A stretch of DNA of 64,000 bases. Source: Tellurirhabdus rosea (GTDB lineage Bacteria; Bacteroidota; Bacteroidia; Cytophagales; Spirosomataceae). Under the pieces are notes generated by a model. It saw nothing but the letters and a program-made list of their open reading frames with translations, ran no database searches and was not told where the DNA came from. The stretch is taken from assembly GCF_026278345.1 (NCBI RefSeq), contig NZ_CP111085.1, forward strand, positions 570,001 through 634,000. The letters run 5' to 3'. The translations under genes were made by a program, and so were the position numbers. Shown one piece after another: positions 43,586 through 53,258 of this stretch. The first letter of the stretch is position 1. The number at the start of each line of letters is the position of its first letter.

Positions 43586-45670
43586 TTAGTATCCGCCCAG
43601 GTATTTTCTGAATCCCCATTCCAGAGCGGCCAGGGTAACGATCAGGAAAAACAGCCAGCGGAGGTTGATGAGTTCGTTCAGTTGTTCGCTGCTGCTCAGC
43701 CGGGAAACGGGTTTCTGTTTCTGCAAATCCTGCCTGAGACTGGCGAGGCTGGAGGCGTTGTAGAAGCGGCCGCCGGTCTGCTGCGAAAGCTGGCGCAGAA
43801 GCAGGTGGTCGGCCGTGGTGTTGAGCGCTTCGAGCTGTAGTTCGCGCACAAAAAACTCACCGGTAGCCGTTTCCGTCTTGCCGTTGAGCGAAGCCGTGGC
43901 GCGGAAGCGGTAAACTCCTTCCGGCAGCGTACTCACCTCAAAACGGCCGTTGGATTCGGTCGGGGTGTAGGTAAAGACCCGCGTTACGGCCTTTTCGTTC
44001 GTGATTTCCAGGCGGACGGGGCGGTTGTAGAGGCGTTCGTAGATATCGTTGTACATCTCCGTTTCGAACGCCACCTTCTCGCCCGTTACGAATTCATTCC
44101 GAGTCGGGTACACGCGCAATTTGCGGCGGTCTTCCTTGACCGAAATCAGCTGCATCACTTTTTGCAGCATCTCGTCCACCACTTCCTGTTTATCGGTTTG
44201 CGCAAACTCTTCAAGCCGCCATTCCCAGATGCCTTCTCCGGCCAGAACCGCCGCTTTGCGCTGGCCAGTCGTGTTCAGGGCGAGCAGCGGCTTGGTGGTC
44301 CGGACGGTGCCCACCTGCTGCCACAGCACCACCTGACTGGCCGGTTTGAGCTGATAATCGCCGAACGGCACCGAAACGGGCGGCATGCGCTCCAGAATGG
44401 CCAGTTTGCTGGCGTCGAGATTGATTTGCTGAAAATCGGCGTTAAAACGCCCGGCGACCTTGTCGAGCTGACCACCCGAGGCCGAAATCTGCATGACCGG
44501 GTTCAGGCTGTTCAGGTTCTGCAACCCGGACTGGTTGCCCACCACAAACAGCACCGGCGTATTTTTGGCCAGCACCCGCTGGACGACTCCCGACCCCGCA
44601 TTGCCGACATCGGGCAACTGGTGCAGGATAATCAGGTCGTAGGGTTTGTCGGGAATTTCGGCCACGCCCGCGTTCAGAATGCGGATGTCGAGTTCGTAGT
44701 TCTCGTTTTTTTCAATGATGCTTCGAATCGCCTTGATATCCGGATGGGGACTCAGGGCCAGCAGCAGAATTTTTTCCTTGCCGTCGATGACGTCGATATA
44801 CACGTCCCGGCGGTTGTTCCGGGGGGAGTATTCGCCCGCCTGCGGAATGACCTCGACCACCAGATGCTGAACGCCTTTCTGGGAGGCCGCCGCCTGGAAG
44901 GTGACAGACTGGAAGGTTTCCGGCCGGGTGAAGCTCACGTTCTGGCGACCCACTTCCCGACCGTTCTGCCGCAGCACCACGGTTGCCGTTTTGCCCTGGA
45001 AGCCGTAGCTGGATACGTCGGCCTGCACCGGAAACTGGTTGCCGAGGTAGGCAATCTTGTTGGAAATGGCATCTTTCAGCAATACGTCGCGCTTGGGAAT
45101 GGTGTCCCCCAGCCCGACGGAGTGAATCGCAAAATTATACCGGCCGAAGGTCGGCGAAACGCCCTGGTTGACAATCCCGTCGGAGACGAGCACCACGTCC
45201 GTCAGGTTGCGGCCTTCGTAATTGGACCGGATGGTATTGAGCAGTTCCGACAGATTGGTACTGCGGGAATTAAAGGTGATTGCGCTCAGATTTTCCGAAA
45301 CCGCGCTGTCGCCCAGCGTCTGTACGGCCACTTCGATGCCCTCCGCGCTCAGTTCACTCCGCACCTGTTCCAACGCGCTCAGCGCCCCGGTCAGGCGGTC
45401 GCGCCCGGCCACCTGCATCGATTCGGAGTTGTCGATGGCCAGCACGACCTTTGGCTTCTCGGTGGAGGTGGTGATGCTGCGGACCAGCGGGTTAACCAGC
45501 AGAAAGCAGATCAGACTCACGGCCACGAAGCGCAGGGCTGCCAGTCCGTAGTTCAGCCGTTTGTTCCAGTCGGGCCGACGTTGGTACAAAGCAAACGCAT
45601 ACGCCGCGCCGGCCACCAGACAAACTAAAATCCACCAGGGTGAAGATTGGAAAAAGAGTTCAGAGCGCAT
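43586..45670 (-). CDS. Membrane protein with von Willebrand factor A domain
   Basis: This 694-residue protein has two N-terminal membrane helices (WWILVCLVAGAAYAFALY; FVAVSLICFLLVNPLV), then a VWA domain with MIDAS DNSES (KVVLAIDNSESMQ) at about 75-210. A long beta-rich periplasmic region follows, and a C-terminal membrane helix (WLFFLIVTLAALEWGF). It resembles the BatA/BatB-type and related Bacteroidota VWA membrane proteins, but the large extra domain is different. The Met at 45670 is used because codons farther upstream fall in a TAAGTCG hairpin. Confidence 0.85.
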   Translation of the reverse strand: MRSELFFQSSPWWILVCLVAGAAYAFALYQRRPDWNKRLNYGLAALRFVAVSLICFLLVNPLVRSITTSTEKPKVVLAIDNSESMQVAGRDRLTGALSALEQVRSELSAEGIEVAVQTLGDSAVSENLSAITFNSRSTNLSELLNTIRSNYEGRNLTDVVLVSDGIVNQGVSPTFGRYNFAIHSVGLGDTIPKRDVLLKDAISNKIAYLGNQFPVQADVSSYGFQGKTATVVLRQNGREVGRQNVSFTRPETFQSVTFQAAASQKGVQHLVVEVIPQAGEYSPRNNRRDVYIDVIDGKEKILLLALSPHPDIKAIRSIIEKNENYELDIRILNAGVAEIPDKPYDLIILHQLPDVGNAGSGVVQRVLAKNTPVLFVVGNQSGLQNLNSLNPVMQISASGGQLDKVAGRFNADFQQINLDASKLAILERMPPVSVPFGDYQLKPASQVVLWQQVGTVRTTKPLLALNTTGQRKAAVLAGEGIWEWRLEEFAQTDKQEVVDEMLQKVMQLISVKEDRRKLRVYPTRNEFVTGEKVAFETEMYNDIYERLYNRPVRLEITNEKAVTRVFTYTPTESNGRFEVSTLPEGVYRFRATASLNGKTETATGEFFVRELQLEALNTTADHLLLRQLSQQTGGRFYNASSLASLRQDLQKQKPVSRLSSSEQLNELINLRWLFFLIVTLAALEWGFRKYLGGY

Positions 45671-45680
45671 AGAAAAAATC

Positions 45681-45775
45681 ATAAGTCGTAAGTCGTAAGT
45701 CGTAAGTCGTTGAGCCTTCACTGGCTCTTACTCAGCAAAGCCGCCTACGACTTAAGGACTTACGACTTACGACTG
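45681..45775. repeat. Hairpin with tandem TAAGTCG arms (intergenic hairpin 8)
   Basis: Left TAAGTCGTAAGTCGTAAGTC pairs with GACTTACGACTTACGACT on the right around a core GAGCC/GGCTC. It lies between fabG and the VWA gene on the same strand, three bases from the fabG stop. The same words occur in the RNase P RNA hairpin. Confidence 0.88.
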
Positions 45776-45777
45776 TT

Positions 45778-46524
45778 TTACGTTAACATCCCCCCGTCGA
45801 CCTGCAACACCTGGCCGGTGATGTAGCGGGAGAGGTCGGAAGCGAGGAAGATGGCCGCGTCGGCAACTTCTTCCGGTTGGCCGCCCCGTTTGAGCGGGAT
45901 GGTCTGCTTCCATTCTTCAACGGCTTTTTCGGCTAGTTCGCCGGTCATTTCCGTCTCAATAAAGCCCGGCGCGATGGCATTCGACCGAATGTTCCGCGAT
46001 CCAAGTTCCAGCGCGACTGATTTGGTAAAGCCGATGATGCCCGATTTGGACGCCGCGTAGTTGGACTGCCCGGCATTGCCCCGGATGCCCACAATCGACG
46101 TCAGGTTCACGATCGAACCGGCTTTGGCTTTCATCATGGGTTTGATAACCGCCTTGGTCAGGTTGAAAACCGACTTCAGGTTGACCGTAATGACCTCGTC
46201 CCACTGCTGTTCGGACATGCGCATCAGCAGGCCGTCGCGGGTGATTCCGGCATTATTAATTAAAACGTCAATTTTACCAAAATCGGCTACAACCTGGGCC
46301 GCTAAATCTTCGGCGGCGGCGAAATCCGAGGCATCGGAACGGTAGCCTTTGGCCCGAATTCCGAAAGCCTGCAGTTCAGCCTCAAGGGCCTGACCTTTTT
46401 CAACGCTCGACAGGTACGTAAAAGCGACGTCGGCGCCTTCCTGCGCAAAACGCGTAGCAATGGCCCGTCCAATGCCCCGCGAGGCTCCGGTTATCAACGC
46501 CACTTTACCTTGCAGTAAACTCAT
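45778..46524 (-). CDS. fabG: 3-oxoacyl-[acyl-carrier-protein] reductase FabG
   Basis: This 248-residue classical short-chain dehydrogenase has a NADPH-binding loop TGASRGIGRAIA, NNAG at 90-93, and catalytic Ser143, Tyr156 and Lys160 (YAASKSG). The overall sequence (ITRDGLLMRM, IPLKRGGQPEEVADAAIF) is that of FabG, which reduces 3-ketoacyl-ACP in fatty acid elongation. The C-terminus QVLQVDGGML is canonical. It is divergent from the phosphodiesterase-like gene at 46654. Confidence 0.95.
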   Translation of the reverse strand: MSLLQGKVALITGASRGIGRAIATRFAQEGADVAFTYLSSVEKGQALEAELQAFGIRAKGYRSDASDFAAAEDLAAQVVADFGKIDVLINNAGITRDGLLMRMSEQQWDEVITVNLKSVFNLTKAVIKPMMKAKAGSIVNLTSIVGIRGNAGQSNYAASKSGIIGFTKSVALELGSRNIRSNAIAPGFIETEMTGELAEKAVEEWKQTIPLKRGGQPEEVADAAIFLASDLSRYITGQVLQVDGGMLT

Positions 46525-46653
46525 GAGTGTATGTTACGAATAAATTGATGGTTTCACAAAGGCCCAAAATTAACCGTTTGCGCGGGGATGACAAAAACCG
46601 TGTATATTTAGCGCGGCCTCACCAGACGAGTTCGTCCCTTGCCGCTGACCCTT

Positions 46654-47403
46654 ATGCGAAACCTTTGCCTGCTTTTGCCGTTCCTGCCGTTCCTTTGCGC
46701 TGCCCAGCAGGTGCACTCCCATAACGACTATGAAAAACCTGCCCCGCTGACGGCCGCCTTGGAAGCCCGGGCCACTTCCGTGGAAGCAGACGTGTTTCTG
46801 GTCGATGGAAAATTGATGGTGGCCCACGCCCGCAACGAAATAAGGCCCGGCCGCACCCTCGATTCGCTGTACCTCCGGCCGCTCACCCGGCTGTTTGACC
46901 AGCATAAGGATAAAGTCAGTCCGGACCGAAAATACTCATTGCAATTATTGGTTGATGTGAAAGATGAGGCCGTGCCTACCCTGAAAAAACTGGAGGAGGT
47001 CATTGCCCCGATGCGGACCCGTTTCGACCGGGGCATCAACCCGATGGCCGTGCAGCTCATCATCAGCGGCAACCGCCCGCCCGTCGCGGCCTGGATCGAT
47101 TACCCGCCGCATCTGCAATTCGACGGACGGCCCAACGAAGTGTATGATGCCGAAACCCTCAAACACGTGGCCCTCATCAGCGATACGTTCCGCAATTATT
47201 CGCGCTGGAACGGCGAAGGCGAGTTGCCCGACCGGGACAAGGAAACGCTGAAACGAATTATCAAACGGGTCCACGCTTACGGGAAGCCCATCCGTTTCTG
47301 GGCCACGCCCGACACGCCCAACGCCTGGAAGCAACTGGCCAAACTGGGCGTCGATTTCATCAATACCGACAAGGTGAAGGAGTGCGCGGAGGTGGTGCGG
47401 TGA
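46654..47403 (+). CDS. Secreted GDPD/PI-PLC-like phosphodiesterase
   Basis: This 249-residue protein has a signal peptide (MRNLCLLLPFLPFLCAAQQ). The mature part starts VHSHNDYEKPAPLTAALEA, where the His-Asn-Asp-Tyr and later EADVFLVDGKLMVAH are the catalytic pattern of glycerophosphodiester phosphodiesterase/PI-PLC-like TIM barrels. The RFWATPDTPNAWKQL and GVDFINTDK C-terminus fits the AIM6-like subgroup. It probably acts on phosphodiesters in the periplasm. The ATG at 46654 is chosen over the TTG at 46639. Confidence 0.85.
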   Translation: MRNLCLLLPFLPFLCAAQQVHSHNDYEKPAPLTAALEARATSVEADVFLVDGKLMVAHARNEIRPGRTLDSLYLRPLTRLFDQHKDKVSPDRKYSLQLLVDVKDEAVPTLKKLEEVIAPMRTRFDRGINPMAVQLIISGNRPPVAAWIDYPPHLQFDGRPNEVYDAETLKHVALISDTFRNYSRWNGEGELPDRDKETLKRIIKRVHAYGKPIRFWATPDTPNAWKQLAKLGVDFINTDKVKECAEVVR

Positions 47404-47406
47404 AAA

Positions 47407-47502
47407 GTTCCTCGCAGATTGGCGCGGATTTCTAGGCGCAGATTAGGCAGAAAAATCCGCGCTAATCTGCGTCTAAAAATCTGCGCTAATCTGCGAGAAA
47501 CA
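47407..47502. repeat. Hairpin with AGATTAGCGCGG-type arms (intergenic hairpin 9)
   Basis: CGCAGATTGGCGCGGATTTC and GCGCAGATTAGGC pair with AAAATCCGCGCTAATCTGCG and AATCTGCGCTAATCTGCG. The stem is longer but less perfect than at 29276. It fills the gap between the convergent genes. Confidence 0.8.
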
Positions 47503-47509
47503 AGCCTTT

Positions 47510-48742
47510 TTATTTTCCAAATACGTAATTAACCGTAATCGCCGGTTTTAGAGTTACGCCACCCTGCACGGTCCACGCGTCGCTGATATCCTCGTCTTTA
47601 AGCACAGCCAGGTTTGCCAGTGTGGCCTCCAGCAACAGATGCTGCCCGACCAGATACGCTAGCCCACCTGAAACGTCCAGAGAATAATCCTGCTTCTTCG
47701 TCCGGATAAAACCTGGTCCCGACTGGAGCGCCGCTTCCTGCCGATTCCACAGCAAGCCCAGAGCCGCCGAGCCACCCACAAACGGCCGCAGGCGACGTTG
47801 TGACAGATAGCGGCGAACAAACGGCCGCAGTTCGAGGCGCGTGTACCTGAATATGTCGCTTGACGGAAACTGGCTCTGAATCGGCTCCAGGGAGTTGCGA
47901 CTATCCAGCGAGCTTAAGCCAATCGACAGGCCCACAAGCGTATTGTCTGCCACAAAGCGACCGATACCGGGAGCCAGGTACACTCTCATGTTCCTCTCGC
48001 TGGAAAGAGAAGTACCCTGATCCAGTAAACGACTGGAGTTTTTTTCATTCTGCAAGCTGACTGTTCCTGACAACACCCACGAGCCGCGCCGCGTCTGCCG
48101 CGCGTCAGTCAATGATTCAACCGGGTGGGCGGCAGTCGGACGACCGGTCAGGAAGAACAGCCCCGCCGACAGGCTGCTAAATTGAAACGGAAACACATCG
48201 GCCCGGCTGCGCAGCTCAAACCCAACGCGGTTAGTGACAAAATAGGCAAGCCCGATTTCTGAAAAAGGCCGCAGAAACAGCGTTTCTTCCCGGGTGCGGG
48301 TGATGCTTTGCTGACCGTCGGCCAGGGTAGTACCGTTAATTTGTCGTCTTAACCCGTACCCTGCCGACAAGCCGCCTCCCAGAAAGAACCGGTATCGCTC
48401 GCTGCCCAGATAACGCCTTACCAGTCCATCCACCTGCGCCTCCTGCTGCCCTTGCGGTCCCAATTGGTTGGGGAAACTAACCTGACTCCGCGTCAGCCCC
48501 GCCCCAATGCCCCAGGCCCAATTGCCGCGAAAGAATTGTTGTCGGGTAATTTGCAATTCCATTGAGGTGGTGACAATGTTAGATCGCCCTGCTGGCTGAC
48601 CAGTAGGCGTTGTCGTTTCAACGCGCAGGCTGTTCCGGTAACCGGTCGCGGTGCCGGTCCAGTAAACGGTGCCCTGTTCGGTTTGAGCTAAGGCCGGTCC
48701 GGCAAGGGCCGTTACTAAGGTGGATACAATTAGCTTTTTAAT
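47510..48742 (-). CDS. Outer-membrane protein; likely non-ATG start restoring a signal peptide
   Basis: From the first ATG (48562) the protein is 350 residues and lacks an export signal, yet it has barrel-like strands (RFFLGGGLSAGYGL, FVRRYLSQRRLRPFVGGSAALG) ending in a hydrophobic-aromatic strand. In the same frame upstream there is no stop for 60 codons, and the sequence reads KKLIVSTLVTALAGPALAQ, a perfect signal peptide, preceded by ATT at 48740-48742 and then a TAA three codons earlier. No ATG, GTG or TTG is available there. I therefore propose an ATT start (410 residues); loss of a former ATG by mutation is the alternative. Confidence 0.7.
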   Translation of the reverse strand: MKKLIVSTLVTALAGPALAQTEQGTVYWTGTATGYRNSLRVETTTPTGQPAGRSNIVTTSMELQITRQQFFRGNWAWGIGAGLTRSQVSFPNQLGPQGQQEAQVDGLVRRYLGSERYRFFLGGGLSAGYGLRRQINGTTLADGQQSITRTREETLFLRPFSEIGLAYFVTNRVGFELRSRADVFPFQFSSLSAGLFFLTGRPTAAHPVESLTDARQTRRGSWVLSGTVSLQNEKNSSRLLDQGTSLSSERNMRVYLAPGIGRFVADNTLVGLSIGLSSLDSRNSLEPIQSQFPSSDIFRYTRLELRPFVRRYLSQRRLRPFVGGSAALGLLWNRQEAALQSGPGFIRTKKQDYSLDVSGGLAYLVGQHLLLEATLANLAVLKDEDISDAWTVQGGVTLKPAITVNYVFGK

Positions 48743-48829
48743 AGGGATAGTTTAACGATCCCCAATAATACATGAACAACCTATCCTTTAATAGGTATTT
48801 TTTTATGCGCCGCCTGCCTTTTCGTAAAC

Positions 48830-48869
48830 GGTAAAAACAAAACAGGCCGGACTTTCGCCCGGCCTGTTC
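48830..48869 (-). terminator. Intrinsic terminator of clpC
   Basis: On the minus strand AACAGGCCGGGC / GTCCGGCCTGTT forms a stable stem followed by TTGTTTTTACC. It lies about 21 bases after the clpC stop. Confidence 0.8.
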
Positions 48870-48889
48870 AGCACTAAATGTATGTTCGA

Positions 48890-51418
48890 TTATTCCGTCA
48901 CCGGCTCCGGTTTTCTCACCGAAATCGTCAGGTTTTCACCGTTGTCGTCATAGTCAGCCATGATCACGTCGCCTTCCTTCAGGTCGCCTTTCAGGATTTC
49001 CTCGGCGACGGGGTCTTCGAGGTATTTCTGGATGGCGCGGCTGAGCGGGCGGGCACCGTACTGCGGGTCGTAGCCTTTCTCTGACAGGAAGTCTTTCGCC
49101 TTCTCCGTCAGTTCGACATTGTAGCCGAGGCTCGTCACGCGGGCCAGCAGTTTGCCGAGCATGAGGTCGATGATCTTGTGGATGTCTTCGCGCAGCAGCG
49201 AGTTGAACACGATCACATCGTCCAGACGGTTCAGGAATTCCGGCGAGAACGCTTTCCGCAGGGCATTCTGAATCGTGCTCTTCATGATGTCGTCCTGGTT
49301 CTCTGACTTGGCTTTGGTCGCGAAACCAATGCCCGTTCCGAAATCCTTCAGGTCACGCACCCCGATGTTGGAGGTCATGATGATGATGGTGTTCCGGAAG
49401 TCTACGCGGCGACCCAGACCGTCGGTCAGGATACCGTCGTCGAGGACCTGCAGCAGGATGTTGAACACATCCGGGTGCGCTTTCTCGATTTCGTCCAGCA
49501 GCACGACCGAGTACGGCTTGCGGCGGATTTTCTCCGTCAGCTGACCGCCTTCTTCGTAACCGACATAGCCCGGAGGCGCGCCGACCAGACGGCTGACGCT
49601 GAATTTCTCCATGTACTCCGACATGTCGATCCGCACGAGCGCGTCTTCCTTATCGAAGAGGTAGGTGGCCAGTACTTTGGCAAGCTCTGTTTTCCCGACG
49701 CCCGTAGGTCCGAGGAAGATGAACGAACCAATCGGCTTTTTCGGATCTTTCAGACCGACGCGGGTCCGCTGGATGGCTTTCACCAGTTTCTCCACGGCTT
49801 TGTCCTGTCCGATTACCCGGCCTTTCAGCTCTTCGCCCATGTTCAGGAGCTTGGCTCCTTCGTTGGTGGCCACGCGATTGGTCGGGATACCTGTCATCAT
49901 CGCTACGACTTCGGCCACGTTTTCTTCGTTAACCGTGTAGCGCTTCTTCTTGGTCTCTTCTTCCCACGCCTGCTTGGCGCGTTCGAGCTGGTCGATCAGG
50001 CGTTTTTCCTTGTCGCGCAACTGAGCGGCTTCTTCGTATTTCTGGCTCTTGACAACCTGGTTCTTTTCTTTCTTGATATTCTCGATGCTTTCTTCGAGCT
50101 TCAGAATATCTTCCGGAACCGAGATGTTGGAGATGTGCACGCGGGCACCCACTTCGTCGAGTACGTCGATAGCCTTGTCGGGCAGGAAGCGGTCAGAGAT
50201 GTAACGCTCCGACAGTTTCACGGCGGCCTCAACGGCTTCCGGCGTGTAGTTGACGTGGTGGTGATCCTCGTACTTATCTTTGATGTTGTTCAGGATTTCG
50301 ATGGTTTCCTCGACAGACGTAGCGTCGACCATCACCACCTGGAAGCGGCGGGCAAGTGCTCCGTCCTTCTCGATGTACTGACGGTATTCGTCCAGCGTCG
50401 TAGCCCCGATGCATTGAATGTCGCCGCGGGCAAGGGCCGGCTTGAACATGTTTGAGGCGTCGAGTGATCCGGATGCGCCACCGGCTCCGACGATCGTATG
50501 CAGCTCGTCAATGAACAGGATGACTTCCGGTGATTTTTCGAGCTCGTTCATCACGGCCTTCATACGCTCTTCAAACTGACCGCGGTATTTGGTACCGGCG
50601 ACCAGAGAAGCGAGGTCCAGCGTTACGACGCGCTTGCCGAACAGCACACGCGATACTTTCTTCTGAACGATGCGCAGGGCCAGACCCTCGGCGATGGCCG
50701 TCTTACCGACGCCCGGCTCACCGATCAGGATCGGGTTATTCTTCTTACGGCGGCTCAGGATCTGGGCCACACGCTCGATTTCTTTCTCACGGCCGACGAT
50801 GGGGTCCAGTTTCCCCAGCTCGGCTAATTTGGTCAGGTCACGGCCGAAGTTGTCGAGTACCGGGGTACGCGATTTCTCCGAGCCTTTCGGGTCTTTTCCG
50901 GACGATGAGCTTCCGCCGCCGAACATGCTGCCGCGGTCGTCGTCATCGTCGGTTTCGGGGCCCATGTGCGGGCGGGTTCCAGACGATTGATATTCCAGCA
51001 TCTCCTTAATGACTTCGTAGTTCACATTGTACTTGTTGAGAATCTGCGTGGCTACGTTATCTTCATCGCGCAGGATCGACAGGAGCAGGTGCTCTGTCCC
51101 AATCAGCGGACTCTTGAAAATCTTAGCTTCCAGATACGTTATCTTCAGCACTTTTTCCGACTGACGGGTCAGCGGGATGTTAGCCAGATTCTTGACGTTG
51201 TTGGTTGCGGTTCCTTTAGTCGCCTGTTCGATGGTCAGTCGCAGCTCATCTAATGAAATGCCCAATTTCTTCAAAAGCCCAACGGCTACCCCTTCACCTT
51301 CCCGAATCATTCCCAGCAGCAGGTGCTCTGTGCCTATGTAGTCATGACCCAGGCGCAGGGCCTCCTCCCGACTGAGGGAGATGACTTCTTTTACTCGGTT
51401 TGAAAATTTAGCTTCCAT
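48890..51418 (-). CDS. clpC: ATP-dependent Clp protease ATPase subunit ClpC
   Basis: This 842-residue protein has double Clp_N repeats ([36 protein letters not shown]), AAA+ domain 1 with [13 protein letters not shown], a UVR/middle coiled-coil region ([18 protein letters not shown]) typical of ClpC rather than ClpA/ClpB, AAA+ domain 2 with [12 protein letters not shown], and a ClpB_D2-small C-terminal domain. It unfolds substrates for ClpP. Length and order are standard. It is transcribed alone with a strong terminator. Confidence 0.97.
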   Translation of the reverse strand: MEAKFSNRVKEVISLSREEALRLGHDYIGTEHLLLGMIREGEGVAVGLLKKLGISLDELRLTIEQATKGTATNNVKNLANIPLTRQSEKVLKITYLEAKIFKSPLIGTEHLLLSILRDEDNVATQILNKYNVNYEVIKEMLEYQSSGTRPHMGPETDDDDDRGSMFGGGSSSSGKDPKGSEKSRTPVLDNFGRDLTKLAELGKLDPIVGREKEIERVAQILSRRKKNNPILIGEPGVGKTAIAEGLALRIVQKKVSRVLFGKRVVTLDLASLVAGTKYRGQFEERMKAVMNELEKSPEVILFIDELHTIVGAGGASGSLDASNMFKPALARGDIQCIGATTLDEYRQYIEKDGALARRFQVVMVDATSVEETIEILNNIKDKYEDHHHVNYTPEAVEAAVKLSERYISDRFLPDKAIDVLDEVGARVHISNISVPEDILKLEESIENIKKEKNQVVKSQKYEEAAQLRDKEKRLIDQLERAKQAWEEETKKKRYTVNEENVAEVVAMMTGIPTNRVATNEGAKLLNMGEELKGRVIGQDKAVEKLVKAIQRTRVGLKDPKKPIGSFIFLGPTGVGKTELAKVLATYLFDKEDALVRIDMSEYMEKFSVSRLVGAPPGYVGYEEGGQLTEKIRRKPYSVVLLDEIEKAHPDVFNILLQVLDDGILTDGLGRRVDFRNTIIIMTSNIGVRDLKDFGTGIGFATKAKSENQDDIMKSTIQNALRKAFSPEFLNRLDDVIVFNSLLREDIHKIIDLMLGKLLARVTSLGYNVELTEKAKDFLSEKGYDPQYGARPLSRAIQKYLEDPVAEEILKGDLKEGDVIMADYDDNGENLTISVRKPEPVTE

Positions 51419-51479
51419 TCGCTTGGGGTGTATAAAACGATTGCGTCTTCTTCTCTAACGAAATAATTTTCGGGATTGT

Positions 51480-52133
51480 TCACTTTCTGAAAGAGGCTTC
51501 TAAAATCTCTTTTGCAAGCGGTCCCTGGCAGAAAAAAAGGTCGATTATGCTGAGGTTTGGTACAAATTCAGTTCCAAAGTTCTGCATGTACAAAAATGGC
51601 TGATAAACACTACCACTTTTGTCAGCCCCTCGCGGCGAAATCCACCCGCGCAGGTCCGTCACTCCTTCATTCGCCTCTTTCTCAAATACTTCTGTAAACT
51701 TTATCTTTTTCTTCCAACCCAGCCATTTCAGACAGATTGTCAGCATTTCCTGATTCAGATCGAACAGGCGGCGGTGGTCTTTTTGAAGAACGGCCTCCAG
51801 GTCCGGTGCATAGTATTCAAAAAAAGGAGCTTTTCGGTACGCCGTTTCGATGGTCCGCCACTGCCGTTCGCCCCAGGGCTGCCGGTTGTCGATGCCAACG
51901 TCCCGAACGGGTTGTCTGTGGGTGCCCTCCAGCACAGGTATGGTGAGCCGCTCCGTTCCGTTTGCCGTCAGTACATAACAGCGATTTCTGTAACTTTGCT
52001 TCTGGTAGTTTTCGGCGGCTTCCAGCCAAATGGTATCAAAAGGCTGGATGGCAGTGAAATAGGCCAGGCACGGCAGGTAGTGTAATTCAATCAGAACCTC
52101 ACTGTCTGCCCCCCCATCTTGGTACTTTTCCAA
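51480..52133 (-). CDS. WbqC family protein
   Basis: This 217-residue protein carries IELHYLPCLAYFTAIQPFDT and ENYQKQSYRNRCYVLTANG, the WbqC pattern. WbqC-like proteins occur in polysaccharide/O-antigen loci and elsewhere; the reaction is not established. No ATG or GTG precedes the conserved core. The TTG at 52133 is the only usual-type start before the upstream TAA, so a TTG start is proposed. It is divergent from the acyltransferase gene with a palindrome in the shared gap. Confidence 0.85.
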   Translation of the reverse strand: MEKYQDGGADSEVLIELHYLPCLAYFTAIQPFDTIWLEAAENYQKQSYRNRCYVLTANGTERLTIPVLEGTHRQPVRDVGIDNRQPWGERQWRTIETAYRKAPFFEYYAPDLEAVLQKDHRRLFDLNQEMLTICLKWLGWKKKIKFTEVFEKEANEGVTDLRGWISPRGADKSGSVYQPFLYMQNFGTEFVPNLSIIDLFFCQGPLAKEILEASFRK

Positions 52134-52145
52134 TAAAACGATTGG

Positions 52146-52166
52146 TTACTTGAAATCCAAGTAACG
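52146..52166. promoter_or_regulatory. Operator-like palindrome GTTACTTG-N5-CAAGTAAC
   Basis: An exact 8-bp inverted repeat with a 5-base spacer lies in the divergent gap between the WbqC and acyltransferase genes. The symmetry fits a dimeric repressor site; it has no T tract. Confidence 0.35.
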
Positions 52167-52250
52167 AGAAAAAGCCTGAACTGTCAATTGTTTTAGTAAA
52201 ATTTTATTTCCTTTTAATTTCCCAGTCAATCGGCTACTGGCTCTATATAA

Positions 52251-53135
52251 ATGGGTTTATTGCTTTTTCGGCTTCTTTCCCGGCTTCCATTCCCTGTTCT
52301 GCACGGTTTAAGCGACATCTTGTACTTTTTGTTGGCCTACGGAATCCGCTACCGCCGTCGGGTAATCCAAACCAATCTGGCTCAGGCTTTTCCGGAGAAA
52401 ACCCCGGCCGAACGGCAGGCGATCCTCTCCGGCTTTTACCGGAACTTCGCCGACCTGATCGTCGAAACGCTCAAGCTTCCAGACCTCACCGCCGACGACC
52501 TCCGAAGCCGGACCCTGTTCACCAATCCCGAAGCCGTGCGTCCCTACCTGAGCGCCGGAAAGCCGGTCCTGATCATGGCCTCCCACCAGTGCAACTGGGA
52601 GTGGGCGCCCTCGGCGGCGGTTCTCAACGGCTTTCCGGCCGACGCCGTTTACAAAACATTGGAAAACCCCTTTTTCGAAAACGTCGTCCGCCAGATCCGC
52701 GCCACGTTCGGGGCCAAGCCCGTACCGATGCAGCACCTGCTCCGCGATGTGGTTACCCGGCGCAACGAACCCCGGCTGATTGCGCTCGTGGCCGACCAGA
52801 TGCCCGATGTTCCCGAACTGGCCTACTGGACGTCGTTTCTCCACCAGGAAACACCTTTTTACACCGGCAGCGAACGACTGGCCCGCCGCTACAACCTGCC
52901 TGTTTTCTTCATCGAAATGCAGCGCACCCGCCGAAGCCACTACGAACTGACGTTTCACCAGCTCGCCGAACCGCCATACACGGACCTGCCCGAAGGCGGC
53001 CTGATCGACCGCTACCGCGATGTACTGGAATATACGATCCGGAAGGCCCCTTCGGATTGGCTGTGGTCCCACAAAAGATGGAAACACCAGAAAGAAAAGT
53101 ACGAGAAGCTGATGGGGAAGATTAGTCGGAAGTGA
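52251..53135 (+). CDS. Lysophospholipid/lipid A acyltransferase (LpxL/HtrB-like)
   Basis: This 294-residue protein has an N-terminal hydrophobic segment (FPVLHGLSDILYFLLAYGI) and an acyltransferase motif SHQCNWEW with the catalytic His and an acidic residue four positions later. RRRVIQTNLAQAFPEKTP is typical of the LpxL/LpxM family. It would add a secondary acyl chain to lipid A precursors at the inner membrane. The 3' end runs directly into a long hairpin. Confidence 0.9.
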   Translation: MGLLLFRLLSRLPFPVLHGLSDILYFLLAYGIRYRRRVIQTNLAQAFPEKTPAERQAILSGFYRNFADLIVETLKLPDLTADDLRSRTLFTNPEAVRPYLSAGKPVLIMASHQCNWEWAPSAAVLNGFPADAVYKTLENPFFENVVRQIRATFGAKPVPMQHLLRDVVTRRNEPRLIALVADQMPDVPELAYWTSFLHQETPFYTGSERLARRYNLPVFFIEMQRTRRSHYELTFHQLAEPPYTDLPEGGLIDRYRDVLEYTIRKAPSDWLWSHKRWKHQKEKYEKLMGKISRK

Positions 53136-53258
53136 ATAATGAATAGCGAACAATGAATAGTGAATACTGAATTAGCGAATAGCGAATAGGCTCCGCTGAG
53201 TCAGGATGCTGGACCGGCGGAGCCTATTCGCTATTCGCTAATTCACTAATTCGCTATT
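53134..53258. repeat. Hairpin, perfect 28-bp inner stem, GAATAGC type (intergenic hairpin 10)
   Basis: GAATTAGCGAATAGCGAATA plus GGCTCCGC (53169-53196) pairs exactly with 53217-53244. Outer arms add further GAATAG/CTATTC words. The TGA of the acyltransferase and the TAA of the convergent lipoprotein both lie at or within the arms. Confidence 0.9.
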
